A stretch of 64,000 nt of DNA from Endozoicomonas_A sp049275935 (lineage in GTDB: Bacteria > Pseudomonadota > Gammaproteobacteria > Pseudomonadales > Endozoicomonadaceae). The stretch spans positions 3,162,001 through 3,226,000 of the forward strand of contig NZ_CP184830.1 of the NCBI RefSeq assembly GCF_049275935.1, given 5' to 3'. This document shows positions 49,655 through 58,940 of this stretch, in pieces (the first letter of the stretch is position 1; each line of letters opens with the position of its first letter). The position numbers and the translations under genes are program-made. The notes under the pieces were generated by a model that was given only the letters and a program-made list of their open reading frames with translations, was not told the DNA's origin and searched no databases.

Positions 49655-50794
49655 TTACGGTTGTCGCATAGAAGTACGCATTGGTTCCATGCGAGTCATT
49701 ACAACAACAATTAAGAACAAAAAACCAGAAACTGAAGAAATTGCATTCTCAGTTATACAAATTAATAAAAATAATATGCTGGACCAAATTATTTCAAAGG
49801 GCTTAGTACATTCTGTCAGCCTAGCCTTGAGAATAAGTGCGAGGAGCAAAAGAGAATAGAATACAATAGTTTGGATGTATCCAATTTCCACTGCGACTCT
49901 CAAATACTCATTATGCGCACTTATTGTTCCACCCACTAAAATTCTAACCTCATCTGGAAGGATTGTAGCCTGATGCCCATAACCAACACCAAACCACCAA
50001 TGTTTGGCGAGTACGTCGTTAAGATAATCCCAAATGATTTCTCTGCCACTTAAATGTGTTTGAAAAATACGACCAATTATAACATCGCCCAACAATATCA
50101 AAAATAAAATTAAAAATATAGCTGCTGCAATAATTATGAGTCGTTTTAGATTCATGTAGTTTTTGAAGCCACCCCAGAAAACTGGAAAGCAGAGAAGAGC
50201 ACCAATAAATAGCGCCATTCTCCCTCCAGTTAAGATAAGTATGACTGTATTAATAAAAACTAACCAGAGATAACGTATATCATATGTATCAGCATACCTT
50301 AAAGATGAATAACAACCTGCAATACAATAGGCTCCAAGATAGGCAGGTATTAACGAACCTTGTAGCCTAGGTAAACCACTAGCAAACTCATAACTAAATA
50401 TGCTTCTGCCAAAAGCAACCCAATAAAACATACCAATTAGTATTGAAAAAGTTGGTAGCCAGGTAACCACCTTTAAGACGAACCTTATTTCAGCCTCAGT
50501 TAATCTGGCAGATAAGAAAATAAAAATTGTAATTATTTGAAATAAAGCTTTTCCGTAAATAATCCAACTAAAATCAGAGTAATCTGACAGGATCGCACTA
50601 AAAAGAGTGATCATTAAAATAACAAATAGTATTGCTATTATTCTATGATCAAAATGCCGTCTAAAAATTAGTACCAATGCTGAAAGTAGTAGGAAGGATT
50701 TTTCTATTGGATTTGCAAAACCGACATTAAAAACCATTCCAACATTTAATACTAATAAAAGCAATGAAAATGAAAAAAGCTGGTAGAAAATCAT
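49655..50794 (-). CDS. O-antigen ligase/polymerase-like membrane protein (Wzy)
   Basis: The 379-residue protein has ten or more hydrophobic helices and the Wzy_C features: ILILTGGRMALFIGALLCFP (the conserved GR), GREIIWDYLNDVLAKHWWFG, VGYGHQATILPDEV, and TISAHNEYLRVAVEIGYIQT (the SAHNEYL motif). It should polymerise repeat units on undecaprenyl diphosphate. It is the second such gene in the window, the other being at 30847-32247, so two polymerising systems may coexist. Confidence 0.9.
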   Translation of the reverse strand: MIFYQLFSFSLLLLVLNVGMVFNVGFANPIEKSFLLLSALVLIFRRHFDHRIIAILFVILMITLFSAILSDYSDFSWIIYGKALFQIITIFIFLSARLTEAEIRFVLKVVTWLPTFSILIGMFYWVAFGRSIFSYEFASGLPRLQGSLIPAYLGAYCIAGCYSSLRYADTYDIRYLWLVFINTVILILTGGRMALFIGALLCFPVFWGGFKNYMNLKRLIIIAAAIFLILFLILLGDVIIGRIFQTHLSGREIIWDYLNDVLAKHWWFGVGYGHQATILPDEVRILVGGTISAHNEYLRVAVEIGYIQTIVFYSLLLLALILKARLTECTKPFEIIWSSILFLLICITENAISSVSGFLFLIVVVMTRMEPMRTSMRQP

Positions 50795-51123
50795 TATCTT
50801 TTAAAAAACCAATATTGAAATACAACCTGGCTATAAATCTATAACAGATTACTAAAGTATAAATTTACCGAATGACATATGTGGGGGGTAATTGATTTAA
50901 GCAATTCTTATGGTTTAAAGCACAAAAACTTGTAACTAGTTAATCGAGAATAAGAACAGTATTTTTTGCTTTTTGCTGCAATACGAACTACGCCTGCCAA
51001 AGCAAAGTAGCACCTCCTTTAAACAAGCCAGAATTGAAAACCGAATTTTACAAATTAAAAATCACAAGTTAGTAACTTAAATACTGTTTTACCAAGAGTG
51101 AGACTAGACAACATTTAAACTGT
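50795..51123. other. AT-rich intergenic stretch
   Basis: These 329 bp hold no open frame with a recognisable protein and no clear terminator; a promoter for wzy could lie here. Confidence 0.5.
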
Positions 51124-52416
51124 TCAAATTAATCGTATGTTTTTTTCTGAAAGCGAACTGACGACCTCTACTTTGGATTGAACATTTTTTTTGAGTTCAT
51201 CTACATTATGAATCCCATGCTCACAAAATTTTTTAAAAAATGAAGCGTCAATAATCTTCTCTGGTGATGCAAGCACGTAACTTGGAAGTTCGAAATGTTT
51301 AATAAGACCCTCAAATTTATCTTGATAGGTTATTCCTAATATAGGTACGCCTGAGCCTAAGGCTGCTATTGATAAATGCATTCGTCCTGTAATCACCAAA
51401 TCAGCCAATGATGCTAAACCCTTTAAGTCTGAGGCAGGAATATCATTGAATACTGTTGAAAGATAACTCTTATCACTCTTACACTTGGAATAAATCGCAT
51501 TCAACATAAAAACATCACCAGTGTTTTTATCTCTGAAATCATGTGCTACAAATAAAACGCTTGCATTATATTCAGATATGATAAAGTCAACAGTTTGTGC
51601 ACAGCTGTTAATCATTGAGGTCAGTTTTTCTTTAGAACGATCAGGAACTAAAATCGGGTGGATGTTAAAAATAACAACCATTCTTTTGTTATTTTTCTGT
51701 ATCTCAACCCATTTTTTTATATCACTCACTTCTTTACTTAAAGTAGGAGCAAGCATAAATGCATTATCTGCGACGAGTTTGGCATCAAAGCGAGCTATTT
51801 GATCATAGCACTTTAAAGAACAAGAGTCCCTTAAATTTACAATGATTTTGTCTGATATAAATTTAGTTAAAAAGAGTTTGGTAAAAGTAGCAGGCAAAGA
51901 ATTAAATGAAAACCCTCCTATTATTGTTTTTTTTCCATGTCGAGCCATCAAATCTGAAATTAGCCAAAGCCGCAGTGACTTAATGTCAGAATAATAGCCA
52001 TCCATAACATCTGCACCTATGCAAATACTTGCATCATAATCCTTTACATGGGCAAAAATATTTTTAAGGCTCCATGGATAAGACCAGCACTCAATTGGTT
52101 TTACATCAAGCTTTTTCAAAGGAGAAACAAATGCTCCAGGTTCAACCGCTATTGCTAACTCGATATCAGGGTTTTGAACCTTTAACTTATTGACAAGTGC
52201 AATAAGCATTGCTTCATCACCTTTAGAGCCGAAAGGGTTGCTTGTATGGGGTGAGAAAAATACCAATTTTTTAACACAATTATCAACTTTGATAGGAGTT
52301 ATCTTGCGTTTTAAAAAATACCACGAAGTAAACATTAGCGGTGGCAAAATAAACTCTCTAATCTGAGATTTGATTGATTTTGTTTCCTTACTTTTTTTTT
52401 GATTGTGAAAAACCAT
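51124..52416 (-). CDS. Polysaccharide pyruvyl transferase family protein
   Basis: The protein (430 residues from MVFHNQKKSK; frame open to 52428) shows the PS_pyruv_trans features: PHTSNPFGSKGDEAMLIALV, DASICIGADVMDGYY, VNLRDSCSLKCYD, and the C-terminal SLADLVITGRMHLSIAALGS, then GVPILGITYQDKFEGL. The family transfers pyruvate from phosphoenolpyruvate to sugars as ketals. It overlaps the flippase gene. A structural modification of the repeat unit is the likely role. Confidence 0.9.
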   Translation of the reverse strand: MVFHNQKKSKETKSIKSQIREFILPPLMFTSWYFLKRKITPIKVDNCVKKLVFFSPHTSNPFGSKGDEAMLIALVNKLKVQNPDIELAIAVEPGAFVSPLKKLDVKPIECWSYPWSLKNIFAHVKDYDASICIGADVMDGYYSDIKSLRLWLISDLMARHGKKTIIGGFSFNSLPATFTKLFLTKFISDKIIVNLRDSCSLKCYDQIARFDAKLVADNAFMLAPTLSKEVSDIKKWVEIQKNNKRMVVIFNIHPILVPDRSKEKLTSMINSCAQTVDFIISEYNASVLFVAHDFRDKNTGDVFMLNAIYSKCKSDKSYLSTVFNDIPASDLKGLASLADLVITGRMHLSIAALGSGVPILGITYQDKFEGLIKHFELPSYVLASPEKIIDASFFKKFCEHGIHNVDELKKNVQSKVEVVSSLSEKNIRLI

Positions 52417-53851
52417 AATATTTATCACCTAATACAATTTTCAAAACTAAATTGGCTTTCGAATTAAAGAAAGTCACCAAAACAAAAAAATAAATTGATA
52501 CTGAAATTATTCCAAGTAAAAATAAACTGAGAAGGGAATTATTCAAAGATAATAACGGGTGATCTCTGAGGTGAGTAACACTAAACGCCATTGCAGTGGA
52601 AGCTAAGAAAAACGGATATGTTTTTTTAACAATATTAATTAATGAGGTTTTGGAGTATTTTGCGACCATCAAAAAACTGGCTGGTACAATAAAAAGTTGG
52701 ACTGTGAAGTAGAAAAAAACAAAGTCAGAAAAACTTACTTCTGTGGCAAATATCATTAATGTCAACACTCCAATACTTTTTACTAAAAGTATTTTAAGAG
52801 TGAGATCTGGCCTCCCTATAGCATTTAGAAGAGTACCATTATAAAACTGAATAACTTGTATTGCACCTAAAATAGAAAGATAAAAGGCCACCCTTTCAGA
52901 ACCTTGCCCATTATGCGAGTAAAGTATATTAACGACTTCAGGCGACAAAATAGCTAGTATAATAAATATGGGTGTGCCAATAGCAGCTGTAACAGTTACT
53001 GCTCTATAGTAACAACTGCTAAGTTCCTCATGGGAAGATTTTAACAATGAAAACTTGGGCATATATACATCTACGGTCACAGCAGAAATAACTTGCATGG
53101 CCAGACTGTATAATCTTTGCCCCATTACATACAAAGCAAGTGATACGGGCCCAAAAATTGTAACCACATAGATTTCTACAGATCTATTTGAAAAATAATC
53201 CAGTACTTTAGCTCCAATTAAATTTGATCCAAACTTAACTAGCGGTTTGGCTTCTGTAATCGAAAAAGAAGTGCTTGGACGCCAGTCAACTCCTTTCCAA
53301 ACCAGTACCACATTTACAAGAGCCATTAATAGAAACTGAGCCAGTAGGCTCCATACACCAAAGCCTGCCAATACAAGGGTTATACCAAAAACACTACTGA
53401 TTAGAGCACCCCAAGCTGCTCTTATTGCCAGCCATTTAAACTTAAAATTTCTCCTGAGTAACGCTTGTGGTACAAAGCCAATAGCGTTCATTAATAGTGC
53501 AAGGCTACCAAATTTAAGAATTTCTGTTATTCCCTCCATTGGCAAAAGAAAAGCCAAGTTGTCTGAAAAAGACCATACCGAAACAACCAGTATAAGGGCA
53601 ATGACAATATTTATAGCAAAAGCAGTATTTAATATTATATCATTAAGCTTTTCTCTTTGAATAAGAGCATCACTAATACCACCATCACTAAAAATTTCTA
53701 GGAATGCTAAAACTGCAAGAACTGCTGAAAATATACCTAGTTGTTCTGTTTCCAAAACCCTGGCCATTACTATAAAAGTAATAGCACCACTGAATCGGAC
53801 TAGAGAATTTTTTACTGCTGACCATAATAAGCTAGATCGTATCTGTGTCAC
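52388..53851 (-). CDS. Polysaccharide flippase (Wzx/MOP superfamily)
   Basis: The 487-residue protein has about twelve to fourteen hydrophobic helices. The N-terminal segments SAVKNSLVRFSGAITFIVMA and EIFSDGGISDALIQRE match the Polysacc_synt/WzxC-type family. It should move undecaprenyl-linked repeat units across the inner membrane. It overlaps the GT4 gene by 20 bp and the pyruvyl transferase gene at the other end. Confidence 0.93.
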   Translation of the reverse strand: MTQIRSSLLWSAVKNSLVRFSGAITFIVMARVLETEQLGIFSAVLAVLAFLEIFSDGGISDALIQREKLNDIILNTAFAINIVIALILVVSVWSFSDNLAFLLPMEGITEILKFGSLALLMNAIGFVPQALLRRNFKFKWLAIRAAWGALISSVFGITLVLAGFGVWSLLAQFLLMALVNVVLVWKGVDWRPSTSFSITEAKPLVKFGSNLIGAKVLDYFSNRSVEIYVVTIFGPVSLALYVMGQRLYSLAMQVISAVTVDVYMPKFSLLKSSHEELSSCYYRAVTVTAAIGTPIFIILAILSPEVVNILYSHNGQGSERVAFYLSILGAIQVIQFYNGTLLNAIGRPDLTLKILLVKSIGVLTLMIFATEVSFSDFVFFYFTVQLFIVPASFLMVAKYSKTSLINIVKKTYPFFLASTAMAFSVTHLRDHPLLSLNNSLLSLFLLGIISVSIYFFVLVTFFNSKANLVLKIVLGDKYYGFSQSKKK

Positions 53852-55052
53852 TATTCAAACCTAATTTTTTAAAACAACCAGCCATTGATTTAGCTGCAGA
53901 CTTCCTTGTAAAAATCTCTAAAACAGCCGAACAATATTCTGCTCTTTCAGTTACTAATTTACGGTCACCTATCCAGCTAGAAATAGCATTGATATACTCA
54001 CTAGCTGTTGATACACAAATATATGGCACATGATCACCCTTCGGATACCCGTATCCACCTTCTTTTGTGGTTATTGTCGGTAACCCTAAAGCTAAGTAAT
54101 CAAGAATTTTTATTTTTATCCCGCTCCCCATTAATACCGGATTGATTGCAAATAGGCAGTCTTTAGCAATTTCCTCTATGGAATCTAATCGACCAAGGAA
54201 GTTGACATTTTCTGGCGGGCTTTGAAAAGCATCACAAACTGAACCGATAATATTTAAATGTATATTTGGATGCTGTTTGAGAATGGTTGGCCAAACTTCA
54301 TTAAAAAACCATTTAAGCCCATCAACATTGTGGTTTGCATTAGCACCAATATATAAGATACTAGATCCATTATAAGTACGTAATGCCGGATAGGTGTTAT
54401 TAGAAACACTTGGATAAATGGTTACCACTGACTTATTCTTTATTAATGAAGATATTAAATCCATCTCTTCAATATTGATTGCTGCAATACAATCAAATTC
54501 TTTCCATATACCAATCTCTTTATCCTTTGTAATACTAGGTGATACTTCATAACCCCGTTTTTGAAATGATTTAGTCCGATCAAAAAATACATCATGCGCT
54601 ATTAATATTTTTTTTGACGATAGCTCATCAATAATTGCTGACCTAAATATTGTGTCTACAACAACTAAGCTGCATTCTTTCGTAATCAGTTTTTTTGTAG
54701 AGTTGGTATCTCTTTTTGATAAAAACTTACCAATTGTCATTTTTTTTTGAGGACTATGACTATCAAAAAACAAATAACTTATTTTTTTTAATGGCCTTAA
54801 AAATGAACGCCATGATTTAGACAGATAAATACTAAAAATCTTTACCGCATTTACATATTTAGTTTTAACTTGTGGATGCTTGATTTCGTATTTGCTTGAA
54901 AAGATAGCAGGAAAGTAGTCACCAGTTATTATTACAGTTACCTCATAACCACAGTCTAACAATGCATTAATTATATTAAGGTTGTAGCTTTGAGCGCCAC
55001 TGAAGCCCAAGCTTGGTAATCGTTCACATACAAAAATAGCTTTCATAGTCAT
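53832..55052 (-). CDS. GT4-type glycosyltransferase
   Basis: The 406-residue protein has the GT-B plan: N-terminal FVCERLPSLGFSGAQSYNLN, interdomain KILIAHDVFFDRTKS, and C-terminal SILYIGANANHNVDGLKWFF, then KDCLFAINPVLMGSGIKIKI and LDYLALGLPTITTKEGGYGY. These give the donor-binding motif of family 4 enzymes. It adds a sugar to the growing lipid-linked repeat unit. Donor and acceptor cannot be read from the sequence. Confidence 0.9.
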   Translation of the reverse strand: MTMKAIFVCERLPSLGFSGAQSYNLNIINALLDCGYEVTVIITGDYFPAIFSSKYEIKHPQVKTKYVNAVKIFSIYLSKSWRSFLRPLKKISYLFFDSHSPQKKMTIGKFLSKRDTNSTKKLITKECSLVVVDTIFRSAIIDELSSKKILIAHDVFFDRTKSFQKRGYEVSPSITKDKEIGIWKEFDCIAAINIEEMDLISSLIKNKSVVTIYPSVSNNTYPALRTYNGSSILYIGANANHNVDGLKWFFNEVWPTILKQHPNIHLNIIGSVCDAFQSPPENVNFLGRLDSIEEIAKDCLFAINPVLMGSGIKIKILDYLALGLPTITTKEGGYGYPKGDHVPYICVSTASEYINAISSWIGDRKLVTERAEYCSAVLEIFTRKSAAKSMAGCFKKLGLNSDTDTI

Positions 55053-55166
55053 TGTTTAGTTGTTAGTGTGCTTTGTAATTAATGCTGTATATTTTATACG
55101 TTGGATCATTAGCGTCTTTTCAATAAATTGATATGGTTTTTCAAAAGAACTAGAAGTGTTCGTTCT

Positions 55167-55976
55167 TTAATATTTAGCCTTCATAAGTTTAGTAAAATTC
55201 ATGTCTCCTTTAATAATCAATACGATCCCAACAATCAATTTTCGAAACCATTGATAAAAAAGGGTTGGTTTTTTAAATGCATGTTTTCTTAAAGCAATAT
55301 GGCTACCTTGGAAATATTTTTCTTTCAGTTCTAACATTTTATCTCTGTGACCAACCAGTTCATTATCAATAAATTCTGTTGACCTAGATGATAAGAATAA
55401 TTTTATTGCATAATCCAAATCTTCACCCCCATTATTTGGTGTGCCCACACCTAATGATTCGTCAAAGCCACCTGCATTTATTGCTATATTTGACCTGGCA
55501 AATATAGTATTTGATGAAGCATTTTTTATTAGATCAGTAATTTTAGCTTTTATTGGTTTATTACTATCCAATGCATCTACCGGCTTAGATGAATACTTAC
55601 AAAATAAGAAGTCAAGGTTGTTTTTGCTTGCAAAGATAGAGCTAATGTATTCCAGAAAACTTTTTGTATACCAACAGTCGTCATCGGGGTAAGCAATTAT
55701 ATCAACATTTGACAAAGTACCTTCTTTTCTAGCCTTTGCTAACATTAGATTTCGTGCTTTTGATAAAGACATTTTTGAATCAAAAGTCATGAAATCAATT
55801 AATCTCGAGTGTTTTTCTATAAAAAACTGATATTCTTCTGTAAAGTTTTGAAGAAGAACTATGTGTTTAATTTTTTCTAGCCTGTTCTCTGATTCTTCAA
55901 TACTGTTAAACAGGCGTTCTAGTTCCTTTATTGCTTTTTCGCTTAATATTGAAGTTGTCATAAGTAAGAATTTCAT
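55167..55976 (-). CDS. GT2-type glycosyltransferase
   Basis: The 269-residue protein shows the GT-A pattern: SLSKARNLMLAKARKEG, IIAYPDDDCWYTKSFLEYIS (DxD-type motif), ARSNIAINAGGFDESLGVGT, and GGEDLDYAIKLFLSSR with the catalytic-base-like ED. The C-terminus has a hydrophobic stretch (KLIVGIVLIIKG). It overlaps the PssE-like gene as ATGA. Confidence 0.9.
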   Translation of the reverse strand: MKFLLMTTSILSEKAIKELERLFNSIEESENRLEKIKHIVLLQNFTEEYQFFIEKHSRLIDFMTFDSKMSLSKARNLMLAKARKEGTLSNVDIIAYPDDDCWYTKSFLEYISSIFASKNNLDFLFCKYSSKPVDALDSNKPIKAKITDLIKNASSNTIFARSNIAINAGGFDESLGVGTPNNGGEDLDYAIKLFLSSRSTEFIDNELVGHRDKMLELKEKYFQGSHIALRKHAFKKPTLFYQWFRKLIVGIVLIIKGDMNFTKLMKAKY

Positions 55977-56458
55977 AATTCATTCCCTTCAATAAAAGAA
56001 TTGATGAAATTTTTCAACTTGTAATATTCAGGATTATTTTTTTGTTCAGGTTTCTTTAATCTATTCCATTTATCTAAGTAGTTGTGTATTTCAGTTTCAT
56101 TTGTCGCAACATAGATTCCAGATACATCTTTAAATTTGTTTGCTGTTGATGTTTGATGATCATTCCTATGCTCACCAAGAGCAAAACGTCTAGGGAAAAT
56201 TATAATAGGAATATTCAATTCATAAGCGGTTAAAATAGAACCCATGCCAGCATGCGCTACTATAACCTTTGTTTTTTTTAGCAAGCTTGAATACTGTACT
56301 GGAGTTAAGAAATCAGTACTCTCTATATGTTGTGGCTTAATTCCACCTTTACCAATTTGGGCAAATATCTCTACTTCACTATTTATATTGCCCCACTTGT
56401 CTACAGCAAGAACCATTCGGTCAAAAGGAAACTGTGTGCCTGTAGTAACCAATATCAA
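55973..56458 (-). CDS. PssE/Alg13-like glycosyltransferase subunit
   Basis: The 161-residue protein is the C-terminal half of a GT28-type enzyme: MILVTTGTQFPFDRMVLAVD, VIVAHAGMGSILTAYELNIP, IIIFPRRFALGEHRNDHQTS. AHAGMGS and RxxxGEHRxDHQ are donor-binding features. Such proteins need a membrane partner of PssD/Alg14 type, which is the next gene upstream (56471-56917). Confidence 0.92.
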   Translation of the reverse strand: MILVTTGTQFPFDRMVLAVDKWGNINSEVEIFAQIGKGGIKPQHIESTDFLTPVQYSSLLKKTKVIVAHAGMGSILTAYELNIPIIIFPRRFALGEHRNDHQTSTANKFKDVSGIYVATNETEIHNYLDKWNRLKKPEQKNNPEYYKLKNFINSFIEGNEL

Positions 56459-56470
56459 TGTACTTATCTC

Positions 56471-56917
56471 TTAAATAATTGAACCATGATAAAAAACTTT
56501 TCTACCATCACAAAGGTTTTCCCATTGTGAAAGCGTTTTATGCGCAAAGAAGGTGGATAATCTACCACACATAGAAAGTTTTTCACCATTTGCTATGCTA
56601 TCGATCCATAGTGTTTTTGAGCCTAAAAGCCGACCACACACTATTGTTAATAAGCCTGGTGCAGCACCTGTCGAAATAATAATATCTGGCCGTTCCTTAA
56701 CAATCATTTTAATGACTTCATAAAGAAGATTGGGTATTTTTAACTTTTCAGTACTGCTAGCTTCAGGCAAGATATATGAGTTTTTAATACCCTCTTGTTC
56801 AGCCAAACCTTTGATAGTTGTTGCATATATTATATTTGCTTTTTCTAATTCAGGTTTCAATTTAATTAGTTGCTTCCAGTGACCACCACCGGAAGCCACA
56901 GCAAGAATTTTTTTCAT
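56471..56917 (-). CDS. PssD/Alg14-like glycosyltransferase subunit
   Basis: The 148-residue protein shows the Alg14 pattern: ILAVASGGGHWKQLIKLKPE, IKMIVKERPDIIISTGAAPG, LLTIVCGRLLGSKTLWIDSI, and ANGEKLSMCGRLSTFFAHKT. It anchors and activates the PssE-like catalytic subunit at the membrane. Together they form one glycosyltransferase. It is the first gene of the minus-strand cluster. Confidence 0.92.
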   Translation of the reverse strand: MKKILAVASGGGHWKQLIKLKPELEKANIIYATTIKGLAEQEGIKNSYILPEASSTEKLKIPNLLYEVIKMIVKERPDIIISTGAAPGLLTIVCGRLLGSKTLWIDSIANGEKLSMCGRLSTFFAHKTLSQWENLCDGRKVFYHGSII

Positions 56918-57023
56918 TTTGAATTTATTCCGTTTTTAGTTAACCAATTAATCAACTGGGGGTAGTTCTTTAATCCTGAATCATTAACTGTTGCTCTGCT
57001 CTACTCAGACATTACGGCAAAAT

Positions 57024-57137
57024 TATGAAATCGCCTCCCCAGCAAGGACATCAGCCAGTTAGCTTATACTTATAGCAGCTTTCTTTTGTTTTCTCTTCAG
57101 GCCCGTTTTGAAGGTTTTCGTATTGTTCAGCAGTTTG
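57024..57137 (-). repeat. Diverged ISAs1-like remnant
   Basis: GAAATCGCCTCCCCAGCAAG, TTTTGTTTTCTCTTCAGGCC and TTTTGAAGGTTTTCGTATTG parallel the left end of ISAs1 with many changes, so a different, older element contributed it. A short frame MSKNIYIKPTVHLPAWQFAE follows at 57146-57209 and is cut by ISAs1 copy 2; it is not recognised. Confidence 0.65.
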
Positions 57138-57209
57138 ACTCTAAAATGTCTAAAAACATCTACATCAAACCAACCGTACACCTTCCAGCTTGGCAATTCG
57201 CTGAATGGG

Positions 57210-58471
57210 TAGGGAAAAATCATGAAACCCCACACCCAGCAAGGACTTCAGACAGGTATTGTGTGTTCATGGCTGCCTTTTTCTGTTTACGCTTTAAGCC
57301 TGCTTTAAAGGTTTTGGTATTGTTCAACATATTCACTGCCATATGTCGAAAACCTGTGAGCATTTCAGCGGCATTGCCCCTTCTGATTCGACAATCATCT
57401 TCTCGCATTGCAACATCCATTTTCCAATGGAGTTTATTTTCGATCGCCCAATGCTCTCTTGCAGCATGTGAAAATTCTTCTGCTGTTAACTTCGCAGAGG
57501 AGATATAATAACGGACACTGATATCATCAGCATTGAACACTTTATCTTCCATTCTTGCAGAGAAAATAATCCCGAGTGTTTTCATTCCTTTCCAATCAAA
57601 AGAAAAATTAACGAACTCATCAAAGGTATCACTTACAATGTGAAGGCGTGTTTCCATTCTACCATGGCTTTTCTCTTCGATTCTGAAAGTATCACCATTC
57701 CATTGATTCACTTTTTCAACAGAGAAATGTTTCTCAAATGCTTCATAAAGCTTACCCTGGTTGCCTTTTACCGCTAACAAATAATCAGCGCCTTTATCAA
57801 CGATTTTCTTGGCAATATCCCTCTGACACCCCATGGCGTCTATAGTGATGAGGCAGCCACGGATTTCCAGGAGATCGAGCAATTCAGGTATGGCGGTAAT
57901 CTCGTTACTTTTATCATTAATTTTAATTTGACCAAGAACCAATTCGTTTGCAGTCGCAAATGCACTCACCATGTGAATTGCACCTTTGTCCTTGCCTTTA
58001 TCGTAAGAGCCTCTTGCTGTTTTTCCATCAATTGCAATGATCTCACCATTGGTTGTCTGGTGACAGGCTTGCATCCACTCAATAAAGCATTTCTGGAATT
58101 GCTTTGGGTTAATAGCAGCAACTACTCTGGAAATTGTATGATGTGAAGGAATACCGTATCCAAATTCACCATACTTTTTTAACCATTGCAGTCTTTCATT
58201 GCCGAAGTCTTCAATTTCTTCCCAACCTTCACAACCTGCAATGACAGCACAGATGGTTAAGAGCAGAATATCAGCAAGTTTATGATCTACTTTCCATTGC
58301 TGACGTGCGTCATAAATGACAGATAGCCTATTCATTAAATCAAATGCATTCATTTCCAGAACATCCAAATCTTTTTTGTATAAGACAATGGATGTGTATT
58401 TTACTCTATAGGTAGAAATCCTTATAGCCATTGAGCCCAGTGGCTTCGGGGGCTTTCATGATTTTTCCCTA
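57210..58471 (-). mobile_element. ISAs1-family element copy 2, without target duplication
   Basis: Length (1262 bp) and ends equal copies 1 and 3. The 10 bp to the left (GCTGAATGGG) and to the right (GACCCTGGAG) differ, unlike the other two copies. The right flank is the interior of a nucleotidyltransferase gene, the left flank a cut frame. This points to recombination between IS copies. Confidence 0.93.
57220..58431 (-). CDS. ISAs1-family transposase (copy 2)
   Basis: The predicted protein is identical to that of copy 1 (403 residues; DDE residues in IIAIDGKTARG, LITIDAMGCQ and HWAIENKLHWKM). One silent difference from copy 1 is visible (CCCAACC here, CCCAGCC in copy 1). Recent spread or gene conversion is implied. 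Confidence 0.95.
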   Translation of the reverse strand: MAIRISTYRVKYTSIVLYKKDLDVLEMNAFDLMNRLSVIYDARQQWKVDHKLADILLLTICAVIAGCEGWEEIEDFGNERLQWLKKYGEFGYGIPSHHTISRVVAAINPKQFQKCFIEWMQACHQTTNGEIIAIDGKTARGSYDKGKDKGAIHMVSAFATANELVLGQIKINDKSNEITAIPELLDLLEIRGCLITIDAMGCQRDIAKKIVDKGADYLLAVKGNQGKLYEAFEKHFSVEKVNQWNGDTFRIEEKSHGRMETRLHIVSDTFDEFVNFSFDWKGMKTLGIIFSARMEDKVFNADDISVRYYISSAKLTAEEFSHAAREHWAIENKLHWKMDVAMREDDCRIRRGNAAEMLTGFRHMAVNMLNNTKTFKAGLKRKQKKAAMNTQYLSEVLAGCGVS

Positions 58472-58567
58472 GACCCTGGAGCCAAAGAGCCAGACCCTGG
58501 CCTGCTGGCTGATCTCTTTCCTGACCAACTCGATGATGTCGTCTTTCTGTTCCGGACTGATTCTCAA
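58472..58567 (-). pseudogene. MNT-type nucleotidyltransferase start, cut by ISAs1 copy 2
   Basis: From TTG at 58567 the frame reads LRISPEQKDDIIELVRKEIS, then QQARVWLFGSRV, ending at the IS boundary inside the GSxx motif of minimal nucleotidyltransferases. Its start overlaps the stop of the HEPN remnant (TTGA), as in HEPN/MNT modules. Confidence 0.75.
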
Positions 58568-58790
58568 TGACCGCCGCCTAACTTTATATTGTGGAGCTTG
58601 AGTACATAGGCTTCGAACTGTTCGGTGATTTCAATCAGTTCGGGAGCCACAGCTCATGCCATGTTAAGCGCCTCAGCCCGCTTTGATTCAGCTTCCGGGT
58701 AGTCGTGAGAAAATGCATTGCGAATTTCACGCATTTTCCGCCAGCTGTCGGCAGAACTGAGGATATGTCGCTTTTGCATCCATTCAAAAA
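58564..58790 (-). pseudogene. HEPN-type toxin remnant (partner of the cut MNT gene)
   Basis: The frame reads MQKRHILSSADSWRKMREIR, then NAFSHDYPEAESKRAEALNM, with RNAFSHDY matching Rx4HxY of HepT-like ribonucleases. A TGA interrupts it after NMA, then AVAPELIEITEQFEAYVLKL continues to the real end at 58564. The N-terminus is missing. Both members of the module are dead. Confidence 0.7.
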
Positions 58791-58940
58791 CTTAACGAAG
58801 ATGATAACACTGACAAAATACATCTGGCTTTCTGCGCTGGCAGTGACAGCACAGATGGTCAGAAAAAGGTTAGGTGTCTCTGTGCCATCTTTTATTGTCT
58901 GCTATGCTCAACGCACAAGAAATAATCACAGGGTGTACGC

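Noticed and set aside
57086..57508. Plus-strand open frame of 140 codons
   Set aside because: It joins an ISAs1-like remnant and antisense transposase sequence across the IS boundary.
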